NCBI GenBank assembly: GCA_016235585.1
Contig: JACRJY010000180.1
Location: 1 to 49,617, forward strand
Length of the DNA stretch: 49,617 bases
Reading direction: 5' to 3'
Origin: Verrucomicrobiota bacterium
GTDB lineage: Bacteria; Verrucomicrobiota; Verrucomicrobiia; Limisphaerales; JACRJY01
Below the pieces are notes generated by a model. It was not told the DNA's origin. It did no database searches and saw only the letters and a program-made list of their open reading frames with translations. Each line of letters begins with the position of its first letter. Positions within the stretch are counted from its first letter, which is position 1. Of this stretch, positions 7,900-15,851 are shown one piece after another. Position numbers and translations under genes: made by a program.

Positions 7900-9417
7900 C
7901 TACTTCTTCTTGCCCTTCTTTGGCGCGGCCTTGCCCGGCGCGGCCTCGTAGCCTTTGGGTTCCTTCGAGGGATCGGGACGCGGCGTGGGCGGCGGCGGTG
8001 TCAGGCCGGCGGCGCGCATGACGGAGTGAATCGCGGCGATGGTTTCCGCGCTGGGCTTGAAGTTGCCGGGGCGAAAACCTTCCGCGATGAGTAGCGGCGT
8101 CCAGCCGGATTTGTTTTTCTGGTTCCAGATTTCGATCTTCGCGCCCTTGTTCGCGAGCAACTCGACCATCTTCGGCAGGCTCTTGTAGGCGGCACCGTGC
8201 ATCGCGGTCTCGCCGTTGGCGTCCACGGTGTTCAAGTCCGCGCCGAGTGTCAGCAGATACGCGACGGCTTCGAGGCACTCGGGTTCGGTGCCGGCTTCCT
8301 CGGTCGGGGCGTGGCAGCCGAGACCGGCGGCGGCCATCAAGGGGGTCGAGCCGTCCTTGTTCGGCTGCTTGGGATTCGCGCCCAGCTCGACGAGCAGTTT
8401 CATCAGCGGCACGTCCGCGGTTTTCGATGCGAGGAGGAAAGGCGTCGCGCCGACCGTGCTGAGTTTGCCCTTGCCGGACGCGCCTTTCGCCAGCGGCGCG
8501 TTCACGTCCGCGCCGTGCTTCACCAACTCGCGCGCGAACTGGAGGCTCGTCAAATTGCCCGAGCCTTGCGGCGGCGGGTGGCCGGACTCGTCGTCGCCGC
8601 GGTTCGGCTTGCGGACCCAGGTGAGCGTGTGCAACGGCGTGAAGCCGGAGCGCTGGTCGTTGGGATTCGCGCCGGCCCTCACGAGTTCCATCGCGAGTTC
8701 GAAGTGTCCGTTCTCGACCGCGAGGAGGAGCGCGCTCGTGCCGTTGTCGGGCGCCTTGCCGCCGCCCTTCTCGGTTTCGATGGCTTCGTTCGCGTCCGCG
8801 CCCGACTTGAGCAAGGCGCGCACGACACCGATGCGCCCCTCGCGCGCGGCGAACAGCAGCGCGGTGAAGCCGGACTTCAATCGCGCGTAGCGATCCGCAC
8901 CCGATTTCAGCAGCAGCTCGACGACTTCCGTGTGCCCATCCGCCGCGGCCCACATGAGCGGCGTCTGCCCCTTGCGGTCGGCCGCGTCCACCTTCGCACC
9001 GCGCGCGAGCAACGCCTTCACGGGATCGATCCGCCCCGTGCGCGCGGCGGTGTGCAGGACGGTCTCGCTGCCGCGCAACGTAGTGTTCGCCTCCGCACCC
9101 GCGTCGAGCAGCGCGGTGACGATGGCCTCGTTGCCATTGACGCAGGCGAGGTGCAGCGGCGGCACGCCGTAACGGTTCGTCGCCTTCGCATCCGCCCCGG
9201 CGGCGAGCAGCGATTGCACCTTCGCCACGTCATCGTGCTGCACCGCCGAGTGGAGAGGCGTGGAGCCGTTGGCGTCTTGGGTGGAGTCCGGGGAAGAAGG
9301 GGGGGCAGCGAAAGCGGCAAGGGAACAGCATGCCATCACCAGCATCCATGCAAGTGACACCGGATCGAAAGTTGATCGCGTTCCGCTGTCTATGTGTGTC
9401 GATGGTTGATAAGCCAT
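7900..9417 (-). CDS. Exported ankyrin-repeat protein
   Basis: 505 residues, dominated by about 11 ankyrin units between residues 50 and 475, seen as recurring TPLH-type turns (GSTPLHSAV, GQTPLMWAAADGH, GSTPLMAAAGLG, GETAMHGAAY) with GADxN ends; several units are degenerate and some carry charged insertions. Ankyrin stacks bind proteins. The hydrophobic stretch AWMLVMACCSLAAFAAPP at residues 23-40 is a signal peptide or, because of the cysteines, a lipoprotein signal. The start at 9417 is 2 bases after the stop of the upstream gene, which favours coupling, but Met25 (9345) would give a tidier signal. It ends in a lysine-rich tail (APKKGKKK). It lies in a unit with DUF1552 and DUF1592 genes, so it may belong to that exported complex; this is inference. 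Confidence 0.87.
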   Translation of the reverse strand: MAYQPSTHIDSGTRSTFDPVSLAWMLVMACCSLAAFAAPPSSPDSTQDANGSTPLHSAVQHDDVAKVQSLLAAGADAKATNRYGVPPLHLACVNGNEAIVTALLDAGAEANTTLRGSETVLHTAARTGRIDPVKALLARGAKVDAADRKGQTPLMWAAADGHTEVVELLLKSGADRYARLKSGFTALLFAAREGRIGVVRALLKSGADANEAIETEKGGGKAPDNGTSALLLAVENGHFELAMELVRAGANPNDQRSGFTPLHTLTWVRKPNRGDDESGHPPPQGSGNLTSLQFARELVKHGADVNAPLAKGASGKGKLSTVGATPFLLASKTADVPLMKLLVELGANPKQPNKDGSTPLMAAAGLGCHAPTEEAGTEPECLEAVAYLLTLGADLNTVDANGETAMHGAAYKSLPKMVELLANKGAKIEIWNQKNKSGWTPLLIAEGFRPGNFKPSAETIAAIHSVMRAAGLTPPPPTPRPDPSKEPKGYEAAPGKAAPKKGKKK

Positions 9418-9419
9418 GA

Positions 9420-10163
9420 CTAATCCCAGACTATGAGCCAGGCGGCAAACCCAGTCGGCATTTGTCCGATGCGAGAAACAAGCGACCTCTCTGCGGGTAT
9501 CACGCCATCGGCGCCGAGCGCCTTGGCGAACTCTTCAAAATCGGACATCGGCCTTGGGGTTACGATCAAGACGCCGTCCGCTGTCATCCCCTCCCTCTCA
9601 TCATCCACGAGTTTCACGAACAATCGCGTGCCATCGGCTCCATGATTGACCGTATCCAGTTTAGCTTTGAGTGCCGACGATCCTGGGTGCGGTTCGAGGT
9701 TTGGTGCCAAATCGGCATCCGGTTGGTCGAAGAACTCTGCGACGCTCATCAATGGGCGTCCGGAAGCCACATTTCTTCCGTAGCGCTCGATCATTTGGTG
9801 ATACAATTGAGAAATTCGACCGCTCCACCCGGTTGCCATGTCTGCGAGCCGAATTCTGACAGTTCTTCCATTCCGCATGATTATGTCGGAGTAGGTTTTG
9901 CCTTCGCCATGTCTCGATGAGCAAGCGGTTACGTCTGCCCATTCAATTCTCTCGAACTTGACTCCGTCGCTCACGATCAGAGCGTTCGGCGTGAAAAAAT
10001 ACTTTCGTTTGTAGATTCCAAAGACCGCTTCGCCATCAACCAATGGAATCCCCTCGGGTCGTGTTCCCTTCTCAAAGCGCTCACAACTTGCACCGCGCCC
10101 CTCCCTTTCCTCTTTGGCGAAAAGGAGGAGTATCCATGTGCTCGGATCATCGATCATGGCCAT
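9420..10163 (-). CDS. Unrecognised protein with a PH/GRAM-like strand-rich region
   Basis: 247 residues, no signal peptide and no family I can name. Residues 35-105 alternate short beta-like segments (GEAVFGIYKRKYFFTPNALI, then FERIEWADVT and TVRIRLAD) and end in a helix (SGRISQLYHQMIERYGR); this resembles a bacterial PH/GRAM-like fold but is only a guess. The C-terminal part (SDFEEFAKALGADGV) looks like a second small domain. The gene is noticeably poorer in GC than its neighbours: two 60-base lines counted by eye (9781 and 9841) give 50% and 47%. It sits 23 bases after the DUF1552 gene and 2 bases before the ankyrin gene. ATG at 10163 or 10157 are both possible. The frame continues upstream but overlaps DUF1552 and is rejected there. 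Confidence 0.7.
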   Translation of the reverse strand: MAMIDDPSTWILLLFAKEEREGRGASCERFEKGTRPEGIPLVDGEAVFGIYKRKYFFTPNALIVSDGVKFERIEWADVTACSSRHGEGKTYSDIIMRNGRTVRIRLADMATGWSGRISQLYHQMIERYGRNVASGRPLMSVAEFFDQPDADLAPNLEPHPGSSALKAKLDTVNHGADGTRLFVKLVDDEREGMTADGVLIVTPRPMSDFEEFAKALGADGVIPAERSLVSRIGQMPTGFAAWLIVWD

Positions 10164-10186
10164 GTTCGAGATTCCAAAGGCTTGAT

Positions 10187-11539
10187 TCAAATTCCCAACG
10201 GCTCGAACAGCCCGTCCACCTTGCCCGTGCTGTCCTGGAATTTTTCGAGGCGCACGCCGGCGCGGTCGAGGAGCGTGAGGTGGAGGTTGGCCAACGGCAT
10301 CGGTTGATCGTAGCGAAGGTGGCGGCCACCCTTCATCCCGCCCGCCGCGCCGCCCGCGACGATGATCGGCAGGTTGACGTGGTCGTGGACGTTCGGGTTG
10401 CCCATGCCGCTGCCGTAGAGCAGCAGCGAGTTGTCCAGCAGCGTGCCGTCGCCTTCCTTCGTCGCGGCGAGCTTTTGCAGGAAGCCGGCGAAGATCGCGA
10501 CGTGGAAGCGGTTGATCTTCGCCATGCGCGCGATCTTGTCGGGGTCGTTGCCGTGGTGCGAGAGCGGGTGATGCGGATCGACGACGCCAGTCTCGGGATA
10601 GGTGCGGTTGCTGGTCTCGCGCGCGAGTTGGAACGTGACGACGCGCGTGACGTCGCCCTGCATCGCGAGCAACTGGAGGTCGAACATCAGCCGCGCGTGC
10701 TCGGCGTAGCTCGCGGGCACGCCCACGGGCCGGTCGAGGTCGGGCAAGGGATTCTCCGCGACGCCGGCCTCGGCGCGCTGGATGCGGCGTTCCACGTCGC
10801 GGACGCTTTCGAGGTAATGGCCCACCTTCGCGCGGTCGGCGGCGCCGAGGGAGCGTTCGAGGCGCGTGAGGTCGTCCTTCACGAAATCGAGCAGGCTGGC
10901 GCGTTTGCGGAGCGCGGCCTGGCGGTCGGCCTTGCTGCCGCCCTCGCCGAAGAGCATTTCGAACACGATGCGCGGATGCGCCTCGGCGGGCAGCGGCGTG
11001 GTGGGCGACGACCACGAGAGATTGTTTTGATAAACGCAGGCGTAGCCGTTGTCGCACTGGCCGACGGTCTGCATCATGTCCATCGCCAGTTCGAGCGAGG
11101 GCAACTGCGTCCCGCGCCCGATCTCGCGCGCGGCGATCTGGTCCACCGTGGTGCCGAGGAAATAATCGTTGCTCTCCGTGTGCTTGGCTCGGGCGCAACT
11201 GAGGAACGAGGCGTTCGAGGTCGCGTGCGTGCCGGGGTAGGCGTTCTTCACCTCGAGGTTGGTGAGGATGCTGACGCGATCCTTCACCGGCGCGAGCGAG
11301 TCGAGGATGAAGGAGAGTTCGTCGAGCTTGTCCTTGCCCGGCGGCGTCCAGCGCGACATGTCGGCGCCCATCGGCATGAAGAAATAGCCGAGCCGGCGCA
11401 CGGGTTTCGCGGCGGTTTTTGCGCTGGCGGTGAGCGCGGGCACCATCGCGTCGAGCAACGGCAGCGCGAGCGTGGTGGCGCCGAGTCCGCGCAGGAACGT
11501 CCGGCGCGGAAGTGAGGTGCGGGTGGTGAAGGTGCTCAT
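10187..11539 (-). CDS. DUF1552 protein, Tat-exported
   Basis: 450 residues. The twin-arginine signal LPRRTFLRGLGATTLALPLLDA places it outside the cytoplasm. Family-typical segments are GYFFMPMGADMSRWTPPG near residue 50, SNASFLSCARAKHT, LELAMDM, the long helix before DVERRIQRAE, and the C-terminal NSLLLYGSGMGNPNVHDHVN followed by LPIIVAGGAAGGMKGGRHL. DUF1552 proteins resemble the DUF1501/alkaline-phosphatase-like class but their reaction is unknown. In PVC bacteria and Acidobacteria they are usually encoded right after a DUF1592 cytochrome, as here; the two genes overlap by 4 bases (ATGA), which argues for one functional unit. Confidence 0.93.
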   Translation of the reverse strand: MSTFTTRTSLPRRTFLRGLGATTLALPLLDAMVPALTASAKTAAKPVRRLGYFFMPMGADMSRWTPPGKDKLDELSFILDSLAPVKDRVSILTNLEVKNAYPGTHATSNASFLSCARAKHTESNDYFLGTTVDQIAAREIGRGTQLPSLELAMDMMQTVGQCDNGYACVYQNNLSWSSPTTPLPAEAHPRIVFEMLFGEGGSKADRQAALRKRASLLDFVKDDLTRLERSLGAADRAKVGHYLESVRDVERRIQRAEAGVAENPLPDLDRPVGVPASYAEHARLMFDLQLLAMQGDVTRVVTFQLARETSNRTYPETGVVDPHHPLSHHGNDPDKIARMAKINRFHVAIFAGFLQKLAATKEGDGTLLDNSLLLYGSGMGNPNVHDHVNLPIIVAGGAAGGMKGGRHLRYDQPMPLANLHLTLLDRAGVRLEKFQDSTGKVDGLFEPLGI

Positions 11540-13932
11540 AGGCTTTGCCTCATCTGGAATGGTGTGCTGTTGACGATGGCGAGAATGATAGCAGAAAGGC
11601 GGTGGTTGTCAGCCTTCGCCGCACGGAGAACTTCGCGCACCGCCGGGCCGTCAAACGGCTCCACACCGCGACCCAGCGCGAACGTGAGCAGCTTCTCCGT
11701 CAGCGCGGCGGTGAAAATCTCCGGGCGCGCGAGCAGGCCGGCCTCGATGCCAGCGACGCCGTTGAAGCGACTGCCGTCGGGGAGTCCTCCGGAATTGTCC
11801 ACCAGCAGGCCGGCTTCCGACGTGCGCCAGCGGCCGACGGCGTCGTAGTTCTCAAGCGCGAAGCCGGGTGGGTCGATGAACTCGTGGCAGCTCGCGCAGG
11901 CGGGCTTGTTGCGGTGCGCGGCGAGGCGTTCGCGGATGGGCAGGCTCTCGGAAACTTTGCTGTCGTCGAGCGCGGGCACGTCCGGCTCGGGCGGCGGCGG
12001 CGGCGTGCCGATGAGATTTTCCAAAACCCACTTGCCGCGGATGACCGGCGACGTGCGCGTGGCGTAGCTCGTGACCGTGAGCACGCTGCCGTGGCGCAAC
12101 AACCCGCCGCGCTGGCTCTCCGGCCCGAGCGCGACGCGGCGGAAGTGCGTGCCGTAGATGTGCGGAATCTCGTAGTGCTTCGCGAGTCGCTCGTTGAGGA
12201 ACGTGTGATCAGCGCGCAGGAGATCGAGCACGCTGCGGTCGTCGCGGAGGATTTCCTCGAACAGCATCTCCGTCTCGCGCCGCATGGCCTGGCGGAGATT
12301 GTCGTCGAAGTCGGGGAACAGGCGGCCGTCCGGCGTGATCGAGTCGAGGTTGCGCAGGTGCAGCCACTGGCCCGCGAAATTTTTCACCAGTGATTCCGCG
12401 CGCGCGTCGGCGAGCATCCGGCGCGTCTGCTGCGCGAGCACGGGAGGCTTTGCGAGTTCGCTACGCTCGGCGAGTTCGAGCAATTCATCATCAGGAATGC
12501 TGCTCCAGATGAAGAACGACAGGCGCGAAGCGAGTTCGATGTCGCTCACGCGATACGGCGTGCCGGGCTTGAGTCCCTTCGGCTCCTGCTCGGCGCGGAA
12601 CAGAAATTCGCGGCTCACGAGGATCGCGCTCAACGCCGACTCGATGCCGGCGTCGAAACCCGCCTCCTTCCGCGACTCGTGATAAAACGGCAGCACGCGC
12701 GCGAGGTCGGCGTCATTCACCGGGCGACGCCACGCGCGGCGCAGCAGCGTGGACAGAATTTGCTTCGCGCGGGCCTCTTCATCGGAGCGCCGATCTCCGA
12801 ATCGGCGTGCTTCGTCGCTCCCCGGTGTGCCGGTTTGGAAACCGGCGCTCCGGCCGGACTGGCTGGCCGGCTCAACGCCAAAGATGCGCCGCCGGCTCGC
12901 CGAGTCGCCCGGCCCCTTCGCGTTGAACGGCCCGGTGACCGACACCTGATACAGCGCGGGCGATTGGCGCGGGTGCCGGTGGAAGTTGAAATGGACGTTG
13001 TAGGGCTGTCGCAGCGTCTCCTGGAGCGACGACGGATTTTTTCGAAACGTGATGCCGAGCTGATGCACGCCCGCCCTGACGGGGAGACGGACATTGAGGC
13101 CGGTATCCACGTTGTCATGTCCCCGGCTGCCGGGCGGCTTGACGGTGAACTCGTGGGCCTGCGCGCCGTCCACGAGCACGAGCAGTTGATGCGGCTCCTT
13201 CAAGCCCTCGACGAGGTCGTTGCGGTCGCGCGCGAGGCGGAGCTGGATTTCATACTCGCCGTCCTGTGGAAACGTGTGCCGGATGATCGCCCCGCCGCGA
13301 GTGCCGAAGGGCAATCCCTCGATGCGCCCCTCCTGCGTGATGTCGGGCTTGATGCGGTAGGTCTCGCCGCCGGGCACGCGCGCCGCGCCGCCGACCGAGA
13401 GCCGGCTGATCTTCTGCGCCGCCGAGATGTAGCGGTCGAGCAACGTCGGCGACAATGTGCCGACGGTGACGTTGTCGAAGCCGTGGCTCGCCTCGTCCGC
13501 CGGCAGCAACGTCGCCGCGTCAATTTCGACCGCGAGCAGATCGCGGATGGCATTCTGATACTCCGTGCGATTCAGCCGCCGAATCGTTTCGGTGCGGCCG
13601 GGCTTCGGGTTCGCCGCCGCCGCGCGGTCGAGTGGCGCTTCGAGCGCGGTGAGCGCGGCGGCGTATTCGGTTTCATCCGGCCGCGCCTTGCCCGCCGGCG
13701 GCATCTGACGCGCGCGCAGACGGCGCACGACTTTTTCCCATGCATCGCCGTGCTGCGCCGGGTCGTCCGAAAGAATGGCGGCGAGATTCAACTTCCCCTT
13801 GTTCACTTCGGCGTCGTGGCAATCCACGCAAAACTTCCCGACCATCGCGCGCACCGGCGCGGGCGGCGTTTCAGCGGCGGAAACCATTAAGCCGAGCGCG
13901 AACGTCAAGGCGGCCAGACGGAGGGAGTTCAT
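11536..13932 (-). CDS. DUF1592/DUF1588/DUF1585 c-type cytochrome, PVC type
   Basis: 798 residues with a signal peptide (MNSLRLAALTFALGLMVSA). A heme c site C35-V-D-C38-H follows, then DUF1587 (RRLNRTEYQNAIRDLLAV), the carbohydrate-binding-like middle part, DUF1595/DUF1592 (RLSFFIWSSIPDDELLELA, GQWLHLRNLD), DUF1588 with a second CxxCH (CASCHEFIDPPGFALENYD) and DUF1585 at the C-terminus. It is probably a periplasmic redox or substrate-binding partner of the DUF1552 protein encoded next. Residues about 360-383, in the linker just before DUF1595/1592, are encoded by a paired-hairpin repeat at 12784-12851 that keeps the frame open (SAGFQTGTPGSDEARRF is the repeat-derived peptide). Confidence 0.93.
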   Translation of the reverse strand: MNSLRLAALTFALGLMVSAAETPPAPVRAMVGKFCVDCHDAEVNKGKLNLAAILSDDPAQHGDAWEKVVRRLRARQMPPAGKARPDETEYAAALTALEAPLDRAAAANPKPGRTETIRRLNRTEYQNAIRDLLAVEIDAATLLPADEASHGFDNVTVGTLSPTLLDRYISAAQKISRLSVGGAARVPGGETYRIKPDITQEGRIEGLPFGTRGGAIIRHTFPQDGEYEIQLRLARDRNDLVEGLKEPHQLLVLVDGAQAHEFTVKPPGSRGHDNVDTGLNVRLPVRAGVHQLGITFRKNPSSLQETLRQPYNVHFNFHRHPRQSPALYQVSVTGPFNAKGPGDSASRRRIFGVEPASQSGRSAGFQTGTPGSDEARRFGDRRSDEEARAKQILSTLLRRAWRRPVNDADLARVLPFYHESRKEAGFDAGIESALSAILVSREFLFRAEQEPKGLKPGTPYRVSDIELASRLSFFIWSSIPDDELLELAERSELAKPPVLAQQTRRMLADARAESLVKNFAGQWLHLRNLDSITPDGRLFPDFDDNLRQAMRRETEMLFEEILRDDRSVLDLLRADHTFLNERLAKHYEIPHIYGTHFRRVALGPESQRGGLLRHGSVLTVTSYATRTSPVIRGKWVLENLIGTPPPPPEPDVPALDDSKVSESLPIRERLAAHRNKPACASCHEFIDPPGFALENYDAVGRWRTSEAGLLVDNSGGLPDGSRFNGVAGIEAGLLARPEIFTAALTEKLLTFALGRGVEPFDGPAVREVLRAAKADNHRLSAIILAIVNSTPFQMRQSL
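12784..12851. repeat. GGAG paired-hairpin REP element inside the DUF1592 gene
   Basis: 68 bp beginning GGAGCG and ending CGCTCC. The left hairpin (7-bp stem around a CTCCGA loop, 12789-12806) and the right hairpin (8-bp perfect stem GCCGGTTT/AAACCGGC with GG loop) are inverted copies: the 23-base ends agree at 19 of 23 positions and the differences are compensatory, so both stems are kept. This is the layout of a BIME-type pair of REPs. It has no stop codon in the frame of the host gene. Confidence 0.85.
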
Positions 13933-13939
13933 TGAATAC

Positions 13940-15022
13940 TCACTTCTTCGTTTTCGCCTCCACCGCGCGCAAGTCGAGCGAGCAGTTCGGATCGTGTGGG
14001 GTGGACTTGCCCACCAACTCGACCGGGTGGGTGAAAAGGTAACGCCACACTGCTTCGTGAATGAATTTGCCCGAGGCGTCCTTCACCGCGGATCCGCCAG
14101 GCGTGACCGAGCCGTGGGCGCGCTTGGCGTCGTTCTTCACGTCGGCGTCGGTGATGAGGCGGCGCGTGTTGCCGAAGGGCGGCGCGGATTTGTCCACGTT
14201 CACGATGGGGCCGAACTGTTGCAGGCCGATCATTTCCCACGAGCGGCAGTAGTGGTCGCCGCTCCAGCCGCTGTCGAGCACGTGGCTGAAACCGAAGTAA
14301 CGGTTCGCCGGCGTGGCGGAGGGCAGCGCCTGCCACGTCTCCAATTGGTCGCGCGGGCCGCAGAACATCACGACGCGATCCACCTTCACGTGCTTGGCGA
14401 AACGCGCCGCCGTGGTCGAGCCGTGCGAACTGCCGGAAATGATCACACGGTCCCAGCGCAGGCCCGCCTTGTCGTCAGTGAGGAAATAATCCCAGCGACC
14501 TTGCGGATTCGTCTTCGCGAGGTGCTTCACCAACTGCACCGAGCGCTCCATCATGCCGTCGGGCTTGGGAATGTTCACCAACGGGCTGAAGTCCTCGCCC
14601 GTCGCGGCTTCGAGGCGGATTTTACCGAGCAGCTTGCCATCATCGCCGGGCGAACGGTTGCCGAACTTGCCGAACCAGCCGTTCGCGTAATGCACCTGGA
14701 CCGCGTGAATGCCGTAGCTGTTGACACGCTCGAACAAGTTCTTGTTGTGGCCCATGAGCCAGATCACCAGCTTGCCTTGCGGCTTCACGCGCGTATCCAC
14801 CGCGGCATTCTCGGTGTCGGCCGGCTTGCCGCCCTTTTCAAAAACAAAATCAATCTCCGGATGCGCCCGCGCGCGCGGGTCAATCTGGCTGGCCCGCGCG
14901 GTCAGTTCGTAGCGCTGCGGCTTGGGGTCGTTGAAGACGAACGGCACATCGGCGGCACGCAGCGTGGCGAGCGGTGACAGTGGAAGGATGATGAGCAGCG
15001 TGCGGCAAAGGAATGGTTTCAT
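13940..15022 (-). CDS. Secreted alpha/beta-hydrolase-like protein
   Basis: 360 residues with a signal peptide (MKPFLCRTLLIILPLSPLATLRAAD). A GxSxG-type elbow is seen in RVIISGSSHGSTTAARFAKHV (residues 195-215), after a strand ending VIWLMGHNKN, which supports an alpha/beta-hydrolase fold. Downstream the chain has GFSHVLDSGWSGDHYCRSW and a late HEAVWRYLF that may hold the catalytic histidine. No close named family is evident to me; hydrolase activity is inferred. It is 7 bases upstream of the DUF1592 gene and 33 bases downstream of the nuclease-like gene, so it probably shares their transcript. Confidence 0.75.
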   Translation of the reverse strand: MKPFLCRTLLIILPLSPLATLRAADVPFVFNDPKPQRYELTARASQIDPRARAHPEIDFVFEKGGKPADTENAAVDTRVKPQGKLVIWLMGHNKNLFERVNSYGIHAVQVHYANGWFGKFGNRSPGDDGKLLGKIRLEAATGEDFSPLVNIPKPDGMMERSVQLVKHLAKTNPQGRWDYFLTDDKAGLRWDRVIISGSSHGSTTAARFAKHVKVDRVVMFCGPRDQLETWQALPSATPANRYFGFSHVLDSGWSGDHYCRSWEMIGLQQFGPIVNVDKSAPPFGNTRRLITDADVKNDAKRAHGSVTPGGSAVKDASGKFIHEAVWRYLFTHPVELVGKSTPHDPNCSLDLRAVEAKTKK

Positions 15023-15055
15023 GTTCGAGGAGAAGGTGGTGTGCCGGGACGCGGC

Positions 15056-15439
15056 TCAATAGTCGTGATACTGCGCGTGGCCGGCGGCGACGAGCGCGTC
15101 GTTGACGTTCAGCGGCGCGGCATCCGGCTTTTCCAGCCAGACCTCGGCGAGATAACGGCCGTATTTCTCGCGCCGATCCTTGATGGTTTGCAGGAGCACC
15201 TCTTTGCCTTCGATGAGGGTTTTGAGATGGTCGCGCGCGGCCTTGCCCTTCATCTCGTCCGCGCCGCGCAGTTCCGGCGCGTTGATGCGGTGGAGGCGGA
15301 GCTTCTCGCCGCGCACCCAGATGCCGAGGCCGAGGTCAATGTCCGCCGTGCAGGTGTCGCCGTCGTAGACGGCGGTGACGCGGGCGCGATACTGGAAAAG
15401 CTGCGTGGGCGAAGCCGTGACCGGCGTTGGTGATGGCAT
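15056..15439 (-). CDS. Staphylococcal-nuclease-like (thermonuclease) domain protein
   Basis: 127 residues forming a single SNase-like OB fold. The motif YRARVTAVYDGDTCTADIDL contains the calcium-binding aspartates, LRLHRINAPELRG the catalytic arginine, AARDHLKTLIEGKEVLL the central helix, and DRREKYGRYLAEVWL the second arginine region; NVNDALVAAGHAQYHDY closes the fold. SNase domains cut DNA or RNA with Ca2+. There is no obvious signal peptide on this start, so it may be cytoplasmic or the export signal may be missed. First gene of the unit running down to the ankyrin protein. Confidence 0.88.
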   Translation of the reverse strand: MPSPTPVTASPTQLFQYRARVTAVYDGDTCTADIDLGLGIWVRGEKLRLHRINAPELRGADEMKGKAARDHLKTLIEGKEVLLQTIKDRREKYGRYLAEVWLEKPDAAPLNVNDALVAAGHAQYHDY

Positions 15440-15851
15440 GGGGCGAGACTAGGCCGGGAGCGCGAACTGGACAAGTTTGTTTCTCGCCGGGCGCGGGGCG
15501 GCTGGCGGTTCGCACCCGCGCCCGCCTTGCTCATCGTGTGCGCATGGCCGGAGAAGGAGCAGACCGGCTTCCCCGCCGTCTGCAAGGTGTGGATCGTCAC
15601 AGCGAACGGCGTGGAAAGCCGCTTGGATTGTTCCAAGCGGCGGCGATTGTGCGGGGCAAAGTTTTGCCGACGGGCCGGGTGAGGAAGCGCTGCCCGCCCA
15701 TTGCTCCCCGTCTGGACACCCGCTGCCAAAGGGCGGGCAACAGTCTGGTGAAGTTCTCGCTTCGCGCACCTCAAGGCGCGGCACAGGGAGCCGCAAGCGA
15801 TTCCCGCGATCGGGCGTTCGGAAACCGAATCGTGAAACAAATCCGCATCGC
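15440..15851. other. 412-bp intergenic stretch with palindromes, no gene seen
   Basis: Frames through this stretch have no recognisable protein similarity and I call no gene. It holds a perfect 10-bp stem with TTGT loop at 15618-15641 (GCCGCTTGGA core) and a 9-bp stem with long loop between 15691-15699 and 15731-15739. It is the upstream region of the nuclease-DUF1592-DUF1552 unit, so it probably contains that promoter, and the 3' region of the sialidase-like gene, but no promoter boxes are clear enough to place. Confidence 0.6.

Noticed and set aside
10190-11198. Upstream extension of the frame containing the low-GC orphan
   Set aside because: It overlaps DUF1552 on the same strand in another frame and is Arg/Pro-rich, as shadow frames are.
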